Below, piece by piece: positions 1-7,483 of a stretch of DNA of 30,031 nucleotides (the first letter of the stretch is position 1; each line of letters opens with the position of its first letter). The DNA is from CAKOSP01 sp964370545 (GTDB lineage Bacteria; Bacillota_I; Bacilli_A; RF39; UBA660). The position numbers were made by a program, and so were the translations under genes. Location: NCBI GenBank assembly GCA_964370545.1, contig CAYJJQ010000012.1:1-30031 (forward strand). The letters are read 5' to 3'. The notes under the pieces are model-generated. The model did no database searches. It saw nothing but the letters and a program-made list of their open reading frames with translations, and had not been told where the DNA came from.

Positions 1-1
1 A

Positions 2-73
2 GAGATTGATAGTGGTAATGTGGTAATTGAAGAGCACTTATTTAATGAATACATCTATTATGAACTAAAATAA
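2..73 (+). CDS. C-terminal tail of an unidentified protein
   Basis: The frame starting at base 2 stays open from the window edge to a TAA at 71-73. It encodes 23 residues ending in EYIYYELK. The stop is followed at once by a strong hairpin with a T-run, which is what the end of a real gene looks like. Too little is present to assign a family or function. Confidence 0.5.
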   Translation, partial: EIDSGNVVIEEHLFNEYIYYELK

Positions 74-74
74 A

Positions 75-105
75 AACATATGTATATTATTACATATGTT
101 TTTTT
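75..105. terminator. Bidirectional intrinsic terminator between convergent genes
   Basis: A perfect 10-bp inverted repeat (75-84 with 91-100, loop 85-90) is followed on the plus strand by a run of T and preceded by a run of A that serves the minus strand. It lies between the plus-strand partial gene ending at 73 and the minus-strand gene ending at 90, and it overlaps the last codons of the latter. Confidence 0.75.
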
Positions 106-951
106 ATTCTTTTTGCATTTTTCATTGTATCGGTATTTTGGTGCATACCATACAATATTCTATCACTATCACTAAAATTATCCATGCTATAAGCAATTAA
201 ATTTTTTAAATCATACGTATTATCACTTACTGAGCTAATAAAAATTTTAAAAGGAAATACAGTTTCATAATATTCTTCAAATAAAGAAATGCGTTTTCTT
301 CTTAAATTATTTATATAATTCATATAATTTTGTTCTGCTAATAAATTAAGTATTATACTATACTCTTTTAATAATGGTTCACTCTTTAATAAATCATTGA
401 TTGATCTTTTTGTTTTTATTTCTGTATAATGTTCTAATAAGGTATGTTCATTATTTTTTCGAAAGTAATCAAGATATAATATCCATGTACCATCATTTTC
501 TAGATTATTATACTCACTTCTTAAATTCGTATTTTGTTTCATTTCTACTATTATATNNNNNNNNNNTTATATCTGCTAGATAACAATCTTTAAGAAAGTT
601 ACCTTCAAAAGTATCGTGAAGCTTAATAATTCTATGATAAGCATGCTCTATTTCATGTCTAATCGTTGATAAAATACCCATATTTATAATAGATGACTCT
701 GGTAAACTAAAATCTATTGCTAAGTATGCCCTTATTATATTTTTAGGGAATAATTCTATTATTTTTAAGTTATAATCATAAGCTCCTAGTTCATCATTTT
801 TATTAAAATAATCTTTTATTTTAACTTTAGATATTAATGATGACAATGAATACTCATTAGTATATATATCAATTATTTTTTCCATATCACTATTTGATAA
901 TATTTTATCATGCTTATAAGCATCATATAAAATTTTAATTATATTTTCCAT
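90..951 (-). CDS. Uncharacterised HExxH protein, paralogue B (broken by assembly gap)
   Basis: I do not recognise this family. The N-terminal part (951 down to the gap) carries RHEIEH-AYH at residues 98-106, an HExxH zinc-metallopeptidase-like motif with a further His three residues on, then TFEGNFLKDCYLADI at about 114-128. The part after the gap is in another frame and carries LLEHYTEIKTK, SLFEEYYETVFPFK and RILYG. All of these align in the same order with the adjacent gene at 960-1811, so this is one gene split by ten placeholder Ns and not two genes or a pseudogene. Its length (862 bases with Ns, against 852 for the paralogue) agrees. The start ATG follows AGGG, which overlaps the upstream stop codon, so the pair is co-translated. 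No signal peptide or membrane segment is evident. Metallopeptidase activity is inferred from the motif alone. Confidence 0.8.
557..566. other. Assembly gap (10 N)
   Basis: Ten Ns lie inside paralogue B. The reading frame differs on the two sides, as expected if the true gap length is not ten. Alignment with the neighbouring paralogue suggests that only a few residues are missing or misrepresented. Confidence 0.98.
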
Positions 952-959
952 ATATATCC

Positions 960-1811
960 CTAAATTTTTCTTATTTTCTCTAATGAATCTTTAAATAAAC
1001 GAGTATTCATATCAATAGGAAATCCATACAATACTCGCTGTGTTTCATTTAGATATTTAGGAGCTACTTTAACCATAGCATTTATACTATCTCCCTCTTT
1101 TATTGAATTAAATGATTTACCTGGAAATACACCATTATAATAATGTTCAAATAAAGATGTATTAATTGGTGTAGCACCTATTACATATGTTGCAATACAC
1201 TTTTCTAAACTATTAATACAATAAGAATGTATAGCTTTCAAACTATCATCTAATTTATATAATTCACATAATGCTCCTTTTGTTTTTATATTAGTATAAT
1301 GCTCAATTAGTATTGTAATATTATTTAATCTGCATCTAGTTAAATAATATTCATAGTCCAGAAATACAAAATTTTCTTCTAAAAGTTTATATTCTATTTT
1401 TTTGGCTAGGCTTGTTTTTCTATCAGTAAGAATATCTGTTATATAACAATCACTTAAAAATTCCCCTTCAAATGTTTCATTATTTGTTTTAGTTCTATGA
1501 ATTACATGTTCTATTTCATGTCTTATAGTATCCATAATTTCTAAATTAACATGCATATAAAAATTTGGATGTGCTATAAAATCAGATAATTTATTTATTA
1601 TATTATCATAATATATACCTATAGATTTATAGGCATACTTATAAACTCCATATGCAGTATTATTTACAGGACTATCAAGCTTTATACTAGATACTAAATG
1701 ATTAATATTATAATAATCAATTAAACAGCCTATTATAGCTTCAATTTCATCCTTTTTAAGAATCTTTTTATTATTATGAGCGTTTGCTAATATTTCTATA
1801 ATTTTATCCAT
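960..1811 (-). CDS. Uncharacterised HExxH protein, paralogue A
   Basis: Complete 283-residue protein of no family I recognise. Residues 97-106 read RHEIEHVIHR, an HExxH motif (H98, E99, H102) with another His at 105; acidic residues follow in TFEGEFLSDCYITDI (113-127), which could supply a third zinc ligand. The C-terminal half has LIEHYTNIKTK, SLFEHYYNGVFPGK and RVLYG, all shared with paralogue B downstream. No signal peptide or transmembrane segment is visible, so the protein is probably cytoplasmic. The start has a good ribosome site (AAAGGGG) and its own strong promoter. The tandem arrangement points to a local duplication. The zinc-peptidase role is a motif-level inference; a structural or degenerate zinc site is equally possible. 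Confidence 0.85.
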   Translation of the reverse strand: MDKIIEILANAHNNKKILKKDEIEAIIGCLIDYYNINHLVSSIKLDSPVNNTAYGVYKYAYKSIGIYYDNIINKLSDFIAHPNFYMHVNLEIMDTIRHEIEHVIHRTKTNNETFEGEFLSDCYITDILTDRKTSLAKKIEYKLLEENFVFLDYEYYLTRCRLNNITILIEHYTNIKTKGALCELYKLDDSLKAIHSYCINSLEKCIATYVIGATPINTSLFEHYYNGVFPGKSFNSIKEGDSINAMVKVAPKYLNETQRVLYGFPIDMNTRLFKDSLEKIRKI

Positions 1812-1834
1812 AATATACCCCTTTAATGCGTTAT

Positions 1835-1863
1835 ATTATAGCATAATAGATAATTCTAAGCAA
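1835..1863 (-). promoter_or_regulatory. Sigma-A type promoter of the HExxH paralogue pair
   Basis: On the minus strand TTGCTT (1863-1858), a 17-base spacer and TATAAT (1840-1835) with an upstream TG (extended -10). It lies 24 bases above the ATG of paralogue A and directly after the terminator of the preceding gene. Confidence 0.75.
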
Positions 1864-1889
1864 TAAAAAAACACTTATTAAAAAGTGTT
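1864..1889 (-). terminator. Intrinsic terminator of the PH-domain gene
   Basis: AACACTT and AAGTGTT pair (7 bp, 1883-1889 with 1870-1876), followed on the minus strand by seven T. The stem overlaps the stop codon of the gene at 1888-2271. Confidence 0.8.
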
Positions 1890-2271
1890 ATCTTTTATTC
1901 ATATAAATAAATATATTCTTAAGATTTGTTTTCTTAGCATCAGTCATCTTTATAAAATTAAGTTGTAATGGATAACCACTATCTAGACTTAATAATATTT
2001 GAGCATTAGTAAGACCAAAACCTATAGAACTAGATGATATAGAAGTATATGGAATAATATGAGTTTTCTTTAAAGTAGAAAGTGGATTTTTATCAAATAA
2101 AATCATTCTTTTATTTGTAAATATACCATAATCTCTAGCAGTTTTATAAACTATTAATACATTTTCTTTTTCATCTACATAATCAAGAACATATTTTGGT
2201 AAATCACTTTCATCAAGTTCTTTTTCAAAATTAAAGTATTTAGTTAACTCTTTATATTTTATATATGCCAT
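1888..2271 (-). CDS. Small PH-like domain protein
   Basis: 127 residues without signal peptide or membrane segment. The central stretch (about 37-105) has the pattern of bacterial PH-domain proteins: an alternating beta pattern, TNKRMILFDK at about 52-61, then an IPYTSI segment, as in PF08000-type domains. Such domains are usually cytoplasmic binding modules of unknown ligand. The ATG has a good ribosome site (AGAGGTGAT) and a separate promoter lies within the end of greA, so the gene is probably its own unit between greA and the HExxH pair. The function in this cell is unknown; the family call rests on pattern recognition. Confidence 0.7.
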   Translation of the reverse strand: MAYIKYKELTKYFNFEKELDESDLPKYVLDYVDEKENVLIVYKTARDYGIFTNKRMILFDKNPLSTLKKTHIIPYTSISSSSIGFGLTNAQILLSLDSGYPLQLNFIKMTDAKKTNLKNIFIYMNKR

Positions 2272-2288
2272 ATTCTATCACCTCTTAT

Positions 2289-2317
2289 ATTTTATCAAAC
2301 ATTTATTATTTAAGCAA
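2289..2317 (-). promoter_or_regulatory. Promoter of the PH-domain gene
   Basis: Minus strand TTGCTT (2317-2312), 17-base spacer, TAAAAT (2294-2289) preceded by TG (extended -10). The -35 element overlaps the final codons of greA. I see no strong terminator after greA, so read-through from the long operon may add to expression. Confidence 0.55.
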
Positions 2318-2777
2318 TATTAAGTATTTTAATACTGTATACTCCATTAGGAGAATCTACTTTAACAGAATCACCTTTTTTATGATCAAGCAAAGCATTA
2401 CCTAAAGGTGATTCATTTGATATTTTATTATTAAATAAATTAGCTTCTGCTGATGATACTATAGTAAACTCTTCTTTTTCACCATCATCATATTCTACAG
2501 TTACTAAAGATCCAAGTGAAATACTTGATTTAGATTTACTAGCTGCTATAGTTGAATGTTCTAATTTATATTCAATTTCATTAATTTTTGCTTCTATTTG
2601 TGCTTGCTCATTTCTAGCAGCATCATAATCAGCATTTTCTGAAAGATCACCTAAAGCTCTAGCTTCTTTAAGCGCATTTATTATTTCTGGTCTTCTAACA
2701 TTTTTAAGTTCATTAAGTTCTGTTTCAAGTTCAAGAAAACCAGCTGATGTTAATACATATGTTTTTTCATTAGTCAT
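2310..2777 (-). CDS. greA: Transcription elongation factor GreA
   Basis: 155-residue GreA, which binds the secondary channel of RNA polymerase and stimulates cleavage of backtracked transcripts. The N-terminal coiled coil contains the family signature region ALGDLSENADYDAARNEQ (about 41-58), with the acidic loop-tip residues in DLSENADY. The C-terminal FKBP-like domain ends in a typical SPLGNALLDHKKGD segment. I chose the ATG at 2777 because AAGGAGA lies 7 bases before it and the protein then has normal family length. A longer frame reaching 2855 would add a hydrophobic 26-residue N terminus and overlap the upstream gene, which is not credible for GreA. It is the last gene of the ireB-to-greA operon, its position in Bacillus too. 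Confidence 0.95.
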   Translation of the reverse strand: MTNEKTYVLTSAGFLELETELNELKNVRRPEIINALKEARALGDLSENADYDAARNEQAQIEAKINEIEYKLEHSTIAASKSKSSISLGSLVTVEYDDGEKEEFTIVSSAEANLFNNKISNESPLGNALLDHKKGDSVKVDSPNGVYSIKILNIA

Positions 2778-2796
2778 TTTATTTCTCCTTATGTAT

Positions 2797-2822
2797 CTCG
2801 TAATTATAGTAATAATCACGAG
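2797..2822 (-). other. Imperfect hairpin between trhP and greA
   Basis: CTCGT-x-ATTAT pairs with ATAAT-x-ACGAG around a 4-base loop, with one mismatch. No T-run follows, so this is not a standard terminator. It sits in the 55-base leader just before the greA ribosome site and might affect mRNA processing or greA level. Confidence 0.4.
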
Positions 2823-2832
2823 AATAATAATA

Positions 2833-4023
2833 CTATAAATAATCGTTTTTGTCAATTACTTTAAGTCTCATTATACTATCTTTTTCTAACTCTTTATTTA
2901 TTGTAAATTTAACAATCATTCTTGGATGGTTAGCAACAGTAATAATTTCATTTTTTTCATTATATATTGTATTAATTGTATAGGAAAAAGTTTCCATATT
3001 TGGACCGAAAAATTCAACTTCAGTTCCTGGTTTAAAATAATTTCTTTGCTCTAAAGTAACTTCTTTAGTATCTTTATTATAATCTAATACTATACCTAAA
3101 AAATCTTTATTAGTTACTTCATTTCTACCAGAAAAATATTGATCTTCATGGTTAGGAAATGATTTAAAAAATTGAGGTTTAGTCTCTCTATTAGCGCATC
3201 TATTTAGTACATTTAAATAATAATTTTCTAAACCTTTAGTTAGTTTATTATTTATTATTAAATCAAAAACTTGTCTATAAACACTTATAATAGTAGCAAC
3301 ATAGTAAATAGATCTCATTCTTCCTTCTACTTTATATGATATAACTCCTAAGTCCATCATTTCTTTAATATGATTTATCATATTAAGATCTTTAGGCATC
3401 ATTGTAAATTCAGGTCCTTCTGTATCAAAATTCCATCTACAAACTTGGGCACATCCACCTCTATTGGCGTCTCTAAGTGTAGTAACATTAGAAAGTATGC
3501 ATTTACCTGAAAAAGACATACACATAGCTCCATGAATAAATACTTCAGTTTCTATTTTAGTATTATCAATAATTCTTTTTATATCTTCCTTAGAAGCTTC
3601 TCTAGCAAGAACAATTCTTTTTACACCTTTATTTTTATAATATAAAGCGCTATATTCATTAAGAGTACTTGCTTGAGTAGATAAAATCATAAATAAATCT
3701 AGATCAAGTTTATTTACTAAATCAATAACTACTATATCACTAACTATTATTCCATCTACTTTTATTTTATCTAAGTATATTAAATACTCTTCTAAGCCAT
3801 TTAAATCTTCATTATGAAAAACTATATTAACAGTAATATATGCCTTTTTATTAAGGTTATGAGCGTATAATACAGCCTCTTTTATTTCCTCTAAAGAAAA
3901 ATTCTTAGCATTAGCTCTTAAACTAAAGTTTTGTCCTCCTATATATACAGCATCAGCACCATATAAAAAAGCAAATTTTAGTTTCTCTAAATCTCCTGCA
4001 GGAGCTAAAAGTTCAAAATCCAT
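2833..4023 (-). CDS. trhP: U32-family tRNA hydroxylation protein TrhP (YrrO type)
   Basis: 396-residue member of the U32 'peptidase' family. It opens with ELLAPAGDLEKLKFAFLYGADAVYIGG, the typical TIM-barrel start, and carries the Cys-rich signature at about 166-196 (HGAMCMSFSGKC, then NRGGCAQVC). In Bacillus the homologues YrrN/YrrO (TrhP1/TrhP2) are needed to form 5-hydroxyuridine at wobble position 34 of tRNA; that is family knowledge. Its neighbour trmR methylates this product. AAGGAGG precedes the ATG, and the gene begins one base after the yrrN stop codon. B. subtilis has udk between yrrO and greA; here udk is missing. A protease role, as annotated in older databases, is less likely. Confidence 0.88.
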   Translation of the reverse strand: MDFELLAPAGDLEKLKFAFLYGADAVYIGGQNFSLRANAKNFSLEEIKEAVLYAHNLNKKAYITVNIVFHNEDLNGLEEYLIYLDKIKVDGIIVSDIVVIDLVNKLDLDLFMILSTQASTLNEYSALYYKNKGVKRIVLAREASKEDIKRIIDNTKIETEVFIHGAMCMSFSGKCILSNVTTLRDANRGGCAQVCRWNFDTEGPEFTMMPKDLNMINHIKEMMDLGVISYKVEGRMRSIYYVATIISVYRQVFDLIINNKLTKGLENYYLNVLNRCANRETKPQFFKSFPNHEDQYFSGRNEVTNKDFLGIVLDYNKDTKEVTLEQRNYFKPGTEVEFFGPNMETFSYTINTIYNEKNEIITVANHPRMIVKFTINKELEKDSIMRLKVIDKNDYL

Positions 4024-4024
4024 T

Positions 4025-4783
4025 TTACTTTTCCTCCTTTAATTTATAAATAGTTTTTTTATGTAAAAATCCTGTATATGTAGATTTATCTAAAAAACTT
4101 AAAGTATCAGTATTAAATAAATTAATTATAACAAATTTAATATTATCTGCATATTTTTCTTCTAAACCATTAAATACTTTATTTTCATATATTACTGTAC
4201 CATAATTATTTTCTACATTTATAAATTCATAGTCAGTATTTTTAATCTTTAATATATTTTTCTTAGGTACATTAAAATAATTACTATAATTAGTATTTAA
4301 TAATCTTCTAGAATAAGATAAGTTTAAATGTCCATATCCATAAATACAAAGTTCTTTATTACTATTTTTAAGTATTTCATTAACCTCATTTAAGGTTATA
4401 TCACTACTTACTACTACACTATCAACAGATTCTAAAAATATATTAATACTTTTATAGTTAGTACTGTAATGATTGTTATATAATATTTTAGTAATATTTA
4501 TATCTTTTAAAGCTTCAATCAATCCTATATCATCAAATACGATCCCTTTAATATTACTATTTATATTAGATAGTATATTAACTAAGTTATCAATATCTAT
4601 AGAAGTTAATATTCTATTTACATATACATAAGAATTTTCTTCTTTTATCTCTTCTATATCAAATGCATTTATAAAACCAACAGAAAAAGACTTAAGAGGG
4701 TATAAAAAGTTATATACACCATTATTCTTAAGCACATTTATTTCATCTAAATTGTTTATAATTACTAAAAATTTATTTTTCAT
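4025..4783 (-). CDS. Divergent U32-like protein in the YrrN position
   Basis: 252 residues, weakly conserved and shorter than Bacillus YrrN (about 309). The recognisable part is CIYGYGHLNLSYSRRLLNTNYSNYF (about 146-170), which resembles the second half of the short U32 proteins; the Cys cluster of TrhP is absent. Position and order (trmR, this gene, trhP) match yrrM-yrrN-yrrO, so it is most likely the TrhP1 partner. There is no good ribosome site, and the ATG overlaps the trmR stop by 11 bases, so translation is probably coupled. Function by family and context: tRNA U34 hydroxylation together with TrhP. Loss of conserved residues may mean a non-catalytic subunit. Confidence 0.7.
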   Translation of the reverse strand: MKNKFLVIINNLDEINVLKNNGVYNFLYPLKSFSVGFINAFDIEEIKEENSYVYVNRILTSIDIDNLVNILSNINSNIKGIVFDDIGLIEALKDINITKILYNNHYSTNYKSINIFLESVDSVVVSSDITLNEVNEILKNSNKELCIYGYGHLNLSYSRRLLNTNYSNYFNVPKKNILKIKNTDYEFINVENNYGTVIYENKVFNGLEEKYADNIKFVIINLFNTDTLSFLDKSTYTGFLHKKTIYKLKEEK

Positions 4784-5369
4784 CTTTTTTTATACTAACA
4801 GAAATTCCATCACCAATGTTATAAAATTTAGTTTCGAAATCTTCATTTTCTTTTAAAAATTCAACATAATTTTCTATTTTTTCCACTAAACTTTTTAAAT
4901 TACCATTATCTAGTTTCTCTGATGCACCTACATATCCATGAAAATTAATATTATCAGTTATTATGGTACCTCCTGGTGCTAAAAAATGCTTGAATTTATC
5001 AAAAAATTTAATATATTGTCCTTTAGCTGCATCAATAAATATTAAATCATATTTTATATCATCTGATAAATTAACTTCTAATGCATCTTGATATACAACA
5101 TTTATTTTATTATCTAACTGACATTTTTTAACATTTTTAAGGCATTCCATATATCTTGTTTCATCACGCTCTATTGTTGTTACAGTAGTGATTGCAGATG
5201 ATGATGCCATTAGAATTGAAGAATATCCAATTGCACTCCCTATTTCTAATATATTTTTTATTTTATTTGCTTTTATAAACTTCATTATAAAAGTTATTGA
5301 TTCTTTTTCTATTATAGGAACATTATGCTCGGAGGCATATTTTTCCATTTCTATTATATGTTCTTTCAT
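4773..5369 (-). CDS. trmR: tRNA 5-hydroxyuridine methyltransferase TrmR (YrrM)
   Basis: 198-residue class I SAM-dependent O-methyltransferase. Motif I is LEIGSAIGYSS at about 41-51, the acidic residue ending strand 2 is in TTIERD (about 64-69), motif IV is DLIFIDAAKGQY at about 109-120, and GGTIITDNI follows at about 133-141. In Bacillus, TrmR converts 5-hydroxyuridine-34 to 5-methoxyuridine in tRNAs reading four-fold degenerate codons. Co-location with trhP and the yrrN-like gene supports this over small-molecule catechol methylation, the generic family label. The ribosome site is GGAG in the 12-base gap after mltG, and the stop overlaps the next start. Confidence 0.87.
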   Translation of the reverse strand: MKEHIIEMEKYASEHNVPIIEKESITFIMKFIKANKIKNILEIGSAIGYSSILMASSSAITTVTTIERDETRYMECLKNVKKCQLDNKINVVYQDALEVNLSDDIKYDLIFIDAAKGQYIKFFDKFKHFLAPGGTIITDNINFHGYVGASEKLDNGNLKSLVEKIENYVEFLKENEDFETKFYNIGDGISVSIKKDEK

Positions 5370-5381
5370 TATTTCTCCATT

Positions 5382-6482
5382 CTATAAGCGGCCATTTGCA
5401 TCAAGCTCAGCAACTTTTACTGAAAAACTAGCACTATCTTCAAAGAAGAATACTTCGCCAGTAATTACATCAGCTACAAAATAAACATAATTTGTTTCTG
5501 CTGGATTAAGAGCAGCAGTTATTGATACTAAAGACGGATTACAAATAGGTCCTATTGGTAGTCCTAAAAAATCAAGTCTTCTTGTATTATATGGATTTAC
5601 ATCATCTCTCATAAATGTTGTATAAGGACCACTTAAAGCTGATGAAAAACCATCTATAACCCCTTCATATTTTAATACTCCATAATATGAAGTAACATCC
5701 ATTCCTAAACTCATTGGTATACTAAGTCTTTTATGAATTACTTGTGCTACTTTTTGTCTATCTGAAGTACTTACTGCTTCTATTTCTGTAATAGATGCAA
5801 TAGTTATTATTTCATGAAGAGTATATCCACTATCTTCTATGTTTGATTTTAAATCAACTAACTCTATAGCTGTTTGCGCTATCATTTTTTCTAAAATATC
5901 TTCAATTGAAGCATCAATATAAAAATCATAAGTTTCTGGAAATAAATACCCTTCTACTGGATAGTATATGTCTGAATCAAGTATCTCGTTAGTTAATATA
6001 TCATATTTAGCTATCATATCTTTAGCAAAAGATTCACTATCCATCACTTCTAATATTTCATTAATTTCATGTTCTGGAAATACACTATTAATCTTAGCAG
6101 CTATATCAGTTACTCTTAAACCTTCTTCAAAAGTAATTCTTTTAGTTTCTTTATAAATACCTGTATCTCCACTTGCAATTTGCATTATTATTTCTTTTGT
6201 ACTATCTGATAAGTTAAAATTGTATTCACCGGCTTGTAAATTAGTATTACCACTAATATAAATGTATATAAGTGCACTATATTTATTATCTATAATACCT
6301 TCATCTTGCAGCTCACTTAATATATCAAGTTTACTAGATCCAGCAGTTATTTGATAAGTTACCATTTGAGATGGTGCTACTTTTTTATAAAATACAGTAA
6401 AATACATGAATAATAAAAAAGCTATTAATAATACTAGGATTACCCCTGAAATTATAAGAATAATTTTCTTCTTTTTACTCAT
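5382..6482 (-). CDS. mltG: Endolytic murein transglycosylase MltG
   Basis: 366-residue membrane-anchored lytic transglycosylase (YceG/YrrL family) that cuts nascent glycan strands. A Lys-rich N terminus is followed by one transmembrane helix at about 7-29, then the extracellular YceG domain. The catalytic region IASITEIEA (about 228-236) gives E233 as the likely catalytic Glu. The downstream substrate segment reads SLGMDVTSYYG, where the usual LQ.DPT pattern is partly replaced although the Asp is kept. The C-terminal block GLPIGPICNPSLVSITAALNPA is typical. I chose the ATG at 6482, which has AGAGAG upstream and overlaps the yrzB stop by 8 bases; a TTG at 6509 without a ribosome site would extend it by 9 residues. 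The family sits in this same Bacillus operon. Confidence 0.93.
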   Translation of the reverse strand: MSKKKKIILIISGVILVLLIAFLLFMYFTVFYKKVAPSQMVTYQITAGSSKLDILSELQDEGIIDNKYSALIYIYISGNTNLQAGEYNFNLSDSTKEIIMQIASGDTGIYKETKRITFEEGLRVTDIAAKINSVFPEHEINEILEVMDSESFAKDMIAKYDILTNEILDSDIYYPVEGYLFPETYDFYIDASIEDILEKMIAQTAIELVDLKSNIEDSGYTLHEIITIASITEIEAVSTSDRQKVAQVIHKRLSIPMSLGMDVTSYYGVLKYEGVIDGFSSALSGPYTTFMRDDVNPYNTRRLDFLGLPIGPICNPSLVSITAALNPAETNYVYFVADVITGEVFFFEDSASFSVKVAELDANGRL

Positions 6483-6726
6483 CTTTACTCTCTTTCTGAT
6501 TACTTTCAAATTTTTTTAATACATTTTCAAGCATAACCTTTTCTTCAGAAGTAACTTTAACTATTTTATTACTACCTTGTTTAGATTTACCAAAATATAC
6601 AGTTTCTTTAGTAACATTATCTGTATAAACTATATAATCATAGTCTTCTTTTTTCATGATAAACAGAACATCGTAAGAATCTTTTTTCTTTGAATTAGAT
6701 AAAGTTATTTTATTTTCCTTTTTCAT
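6475..6726 (-). CDS. yrzB: DUF1292 protein, YrzB family
   Basis: 83 residues, highly charged, with the compact beta pattern of DUF1292/UPF0473: YDVLFIMKKEDYDYIVYTD followed by TVYFGKSKQG. The family has no established function, but it is nearly always found between ruvX and mltG, as here. I chose the ATG at 6726 with AGAGGA before it, not the TTG two codons upstream. The gene overlaps the ruvX stop and the mltG start, so all three are translationally coupled. Confidence 0.87.
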   Translation of the reverse strand: MKKENKITLSNSKKKDSYDVLFIMKKEDYDYIVYTDNVTKETVYFGKSKQGSNKIVKVTSEEKVMLENVLKKFESNQKESKDE

Positions 6727-7138
6727 TTTCAATCCTCTTCATAAATATTTCTAAAATTAAGCAAGCAGATAAAGTATCTATTACCTTCTTACCATTTTTT
6801 TCATTCTTACCGTTTTCATGCAATATATTCATAGCACTAACTGTAGTAAGTCTTTCATCAATATAATGAATATTTATAGTTTCTGTTTTTAAATAGTCTT
6901 TAAAACCTTCGCTTCTTTTAGCAGCAAAGCCTTTTGTCCCATCCATATTTATAGGCATACCTATTACTAAATCTGTTATATTATTTAACTTAATAATTTC
7001 ATCAATTATATTTGCTAAATTTTGGTAATCTTCATAATTATATGAAACTGTTTTATAAGGAGTTGCTAAAAGATTAGTTTTATCACTAATTGCAATACCA
7101 CATCTTTTAACTCCGATATCTAAACCTAAATAACGCAT
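6710..7138 (-). CDS. ruvX: RuvX/YqgF RNase H-like nuclease
   Basis: 142 residues of the YqgF family. The RNase H-fold acidic residues are visible: LGLDIGVKRCGIAISD at about 4-19 (D7), then DLVIGMPINMDG in the middle, DERLTT at about 94-99 and DTLSACLIL near 121-129. Family members act as Holliday-junction resolvases or in 5' pre-16S rRNA maturation; which role applies cannot be told from sequence. Its ATG overlaps the ireB stop by one base (TAATG), and its 3' end overlaps yrzB. Confidence 0.93.
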   Translation of the reverse strand: MRYLGLDIGVKRCGIAISDKTNLLATPYKTVSYNYEDYQNLANIIDEIIKLNNITDLVIGMPINMDGTKGFAAKRSEGFKDYLKTETINIHYIDERLTTVSAMNILHENGKNEKNGKKVIDTLSACLILEIFMKRIENEKGK

Positions 7139-7380
7139 TATCTACCTAAATAGCCATTAATAATAGCCATTAATAGCTCACTCCTATCTATCTTTTTGAT
7201 TTTCCCACGAGCTTTTTTATAACTAGTTATATATGAAGCATCACCTGATAATAAATAACCTACTAATTGGTTAGCCGCACTATAATCACATTCTTCTAAA
7301 GATTTTACAATATCAGCGAGTTCAAGTAAAATATACTCTTGTCTTAATTCTTTAATATCAAATATACTTGTTTTATCCAT
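7138..7380 (-). CDS. ireB: IreB family regulatory phosphoprotein (YrzL)
   Basis: 80-residue UPF0297 protein. The core QLVGYLLSGDASYITSYKKAR (about 37-57) is the hallmark of the family. In Enterococcus, IreB is a substrate of the PASTA-domain Ser/Thr kinase IreK and modulates cephalosporin tolerance. Thr4 here is at the N-terminal position that I recall as phosphorylated there. I chose the ATG at 7380, which has AGAGGTG six bases upstream; an ATG at 7398 has no ribosome site. It is the first gene of the operon. In Bacillus alaS lies upstream, which is not the case here. Confidence 0.92.
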   Translation of the reverse strand: MDKTSIFDIKELRQEYILLELADIVKSLEECDYSAANQLVGYLLSGDASYITSYKKARGKIKKIDRSELLMAIINGYLGR

Positions 7381-7402
7381 TAAACACCTCTGGGTCATAT
7401 GT

Positions 7403-7431
7403 ATTTTACCATTTTTTGTTTATTTTAGCAA
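7403..7431 (-). promoter_or_regulatory. Promoter of the ireB-to-greA operon
   Basis: Minus strand TTGCTA (7431-7426), 17-base spacer, TAAAAT (7408-7403) preceded by TGG (extended -10). It lies 23 bases above the ireB ATG. No other convincing promoter is seen until the end of greA, so eight genes probably share it. Confidence 0.7.
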
Positions 7432-7437
7432 ATTTTA

Positions 7438-7483
7438 GATGCAAAAGACACAACTAAAAATTAGTTGTTTGGTTTTTTGCATC
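7438..7483 (-). terminator. Long hairpin at the end of the HerA-like gene
   Basis: A nested inverted repeat: outer GATGCAAAA with TTTTGCATC, inner CAACTAA with TTAGTTG around a 3-base loop that includes the stop codon. No proper U-tract follows on the minus strand, so its termination strength is uncertain. Its position between the HerA gene and the ireB promoter suits a terminator. Confidence 0.5.

Noticed and set aside
401..583. Plus-strand open frame across the first gap
   Set aside because: Antisense to the HExxH paralogue B, contains the N run and has no family resemblance; a by-product of AT-rich sequence.
2778..2855. Hydrophobic 26-residue N-terminal extension of GreA
   Set aside because: It would give a membrane-anchored GreA, but the internal ATG at 2777 has a strong ribosome site and normal GreA length; the extension mostly overlaps trhP and the hairpin region.
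5188..6156. Plus-strand open frames opposite trmR and mltG
   Set aside because: Antisense to well-identified genes; low-complexity Ser/Ile-rich translations without ribosome sites.
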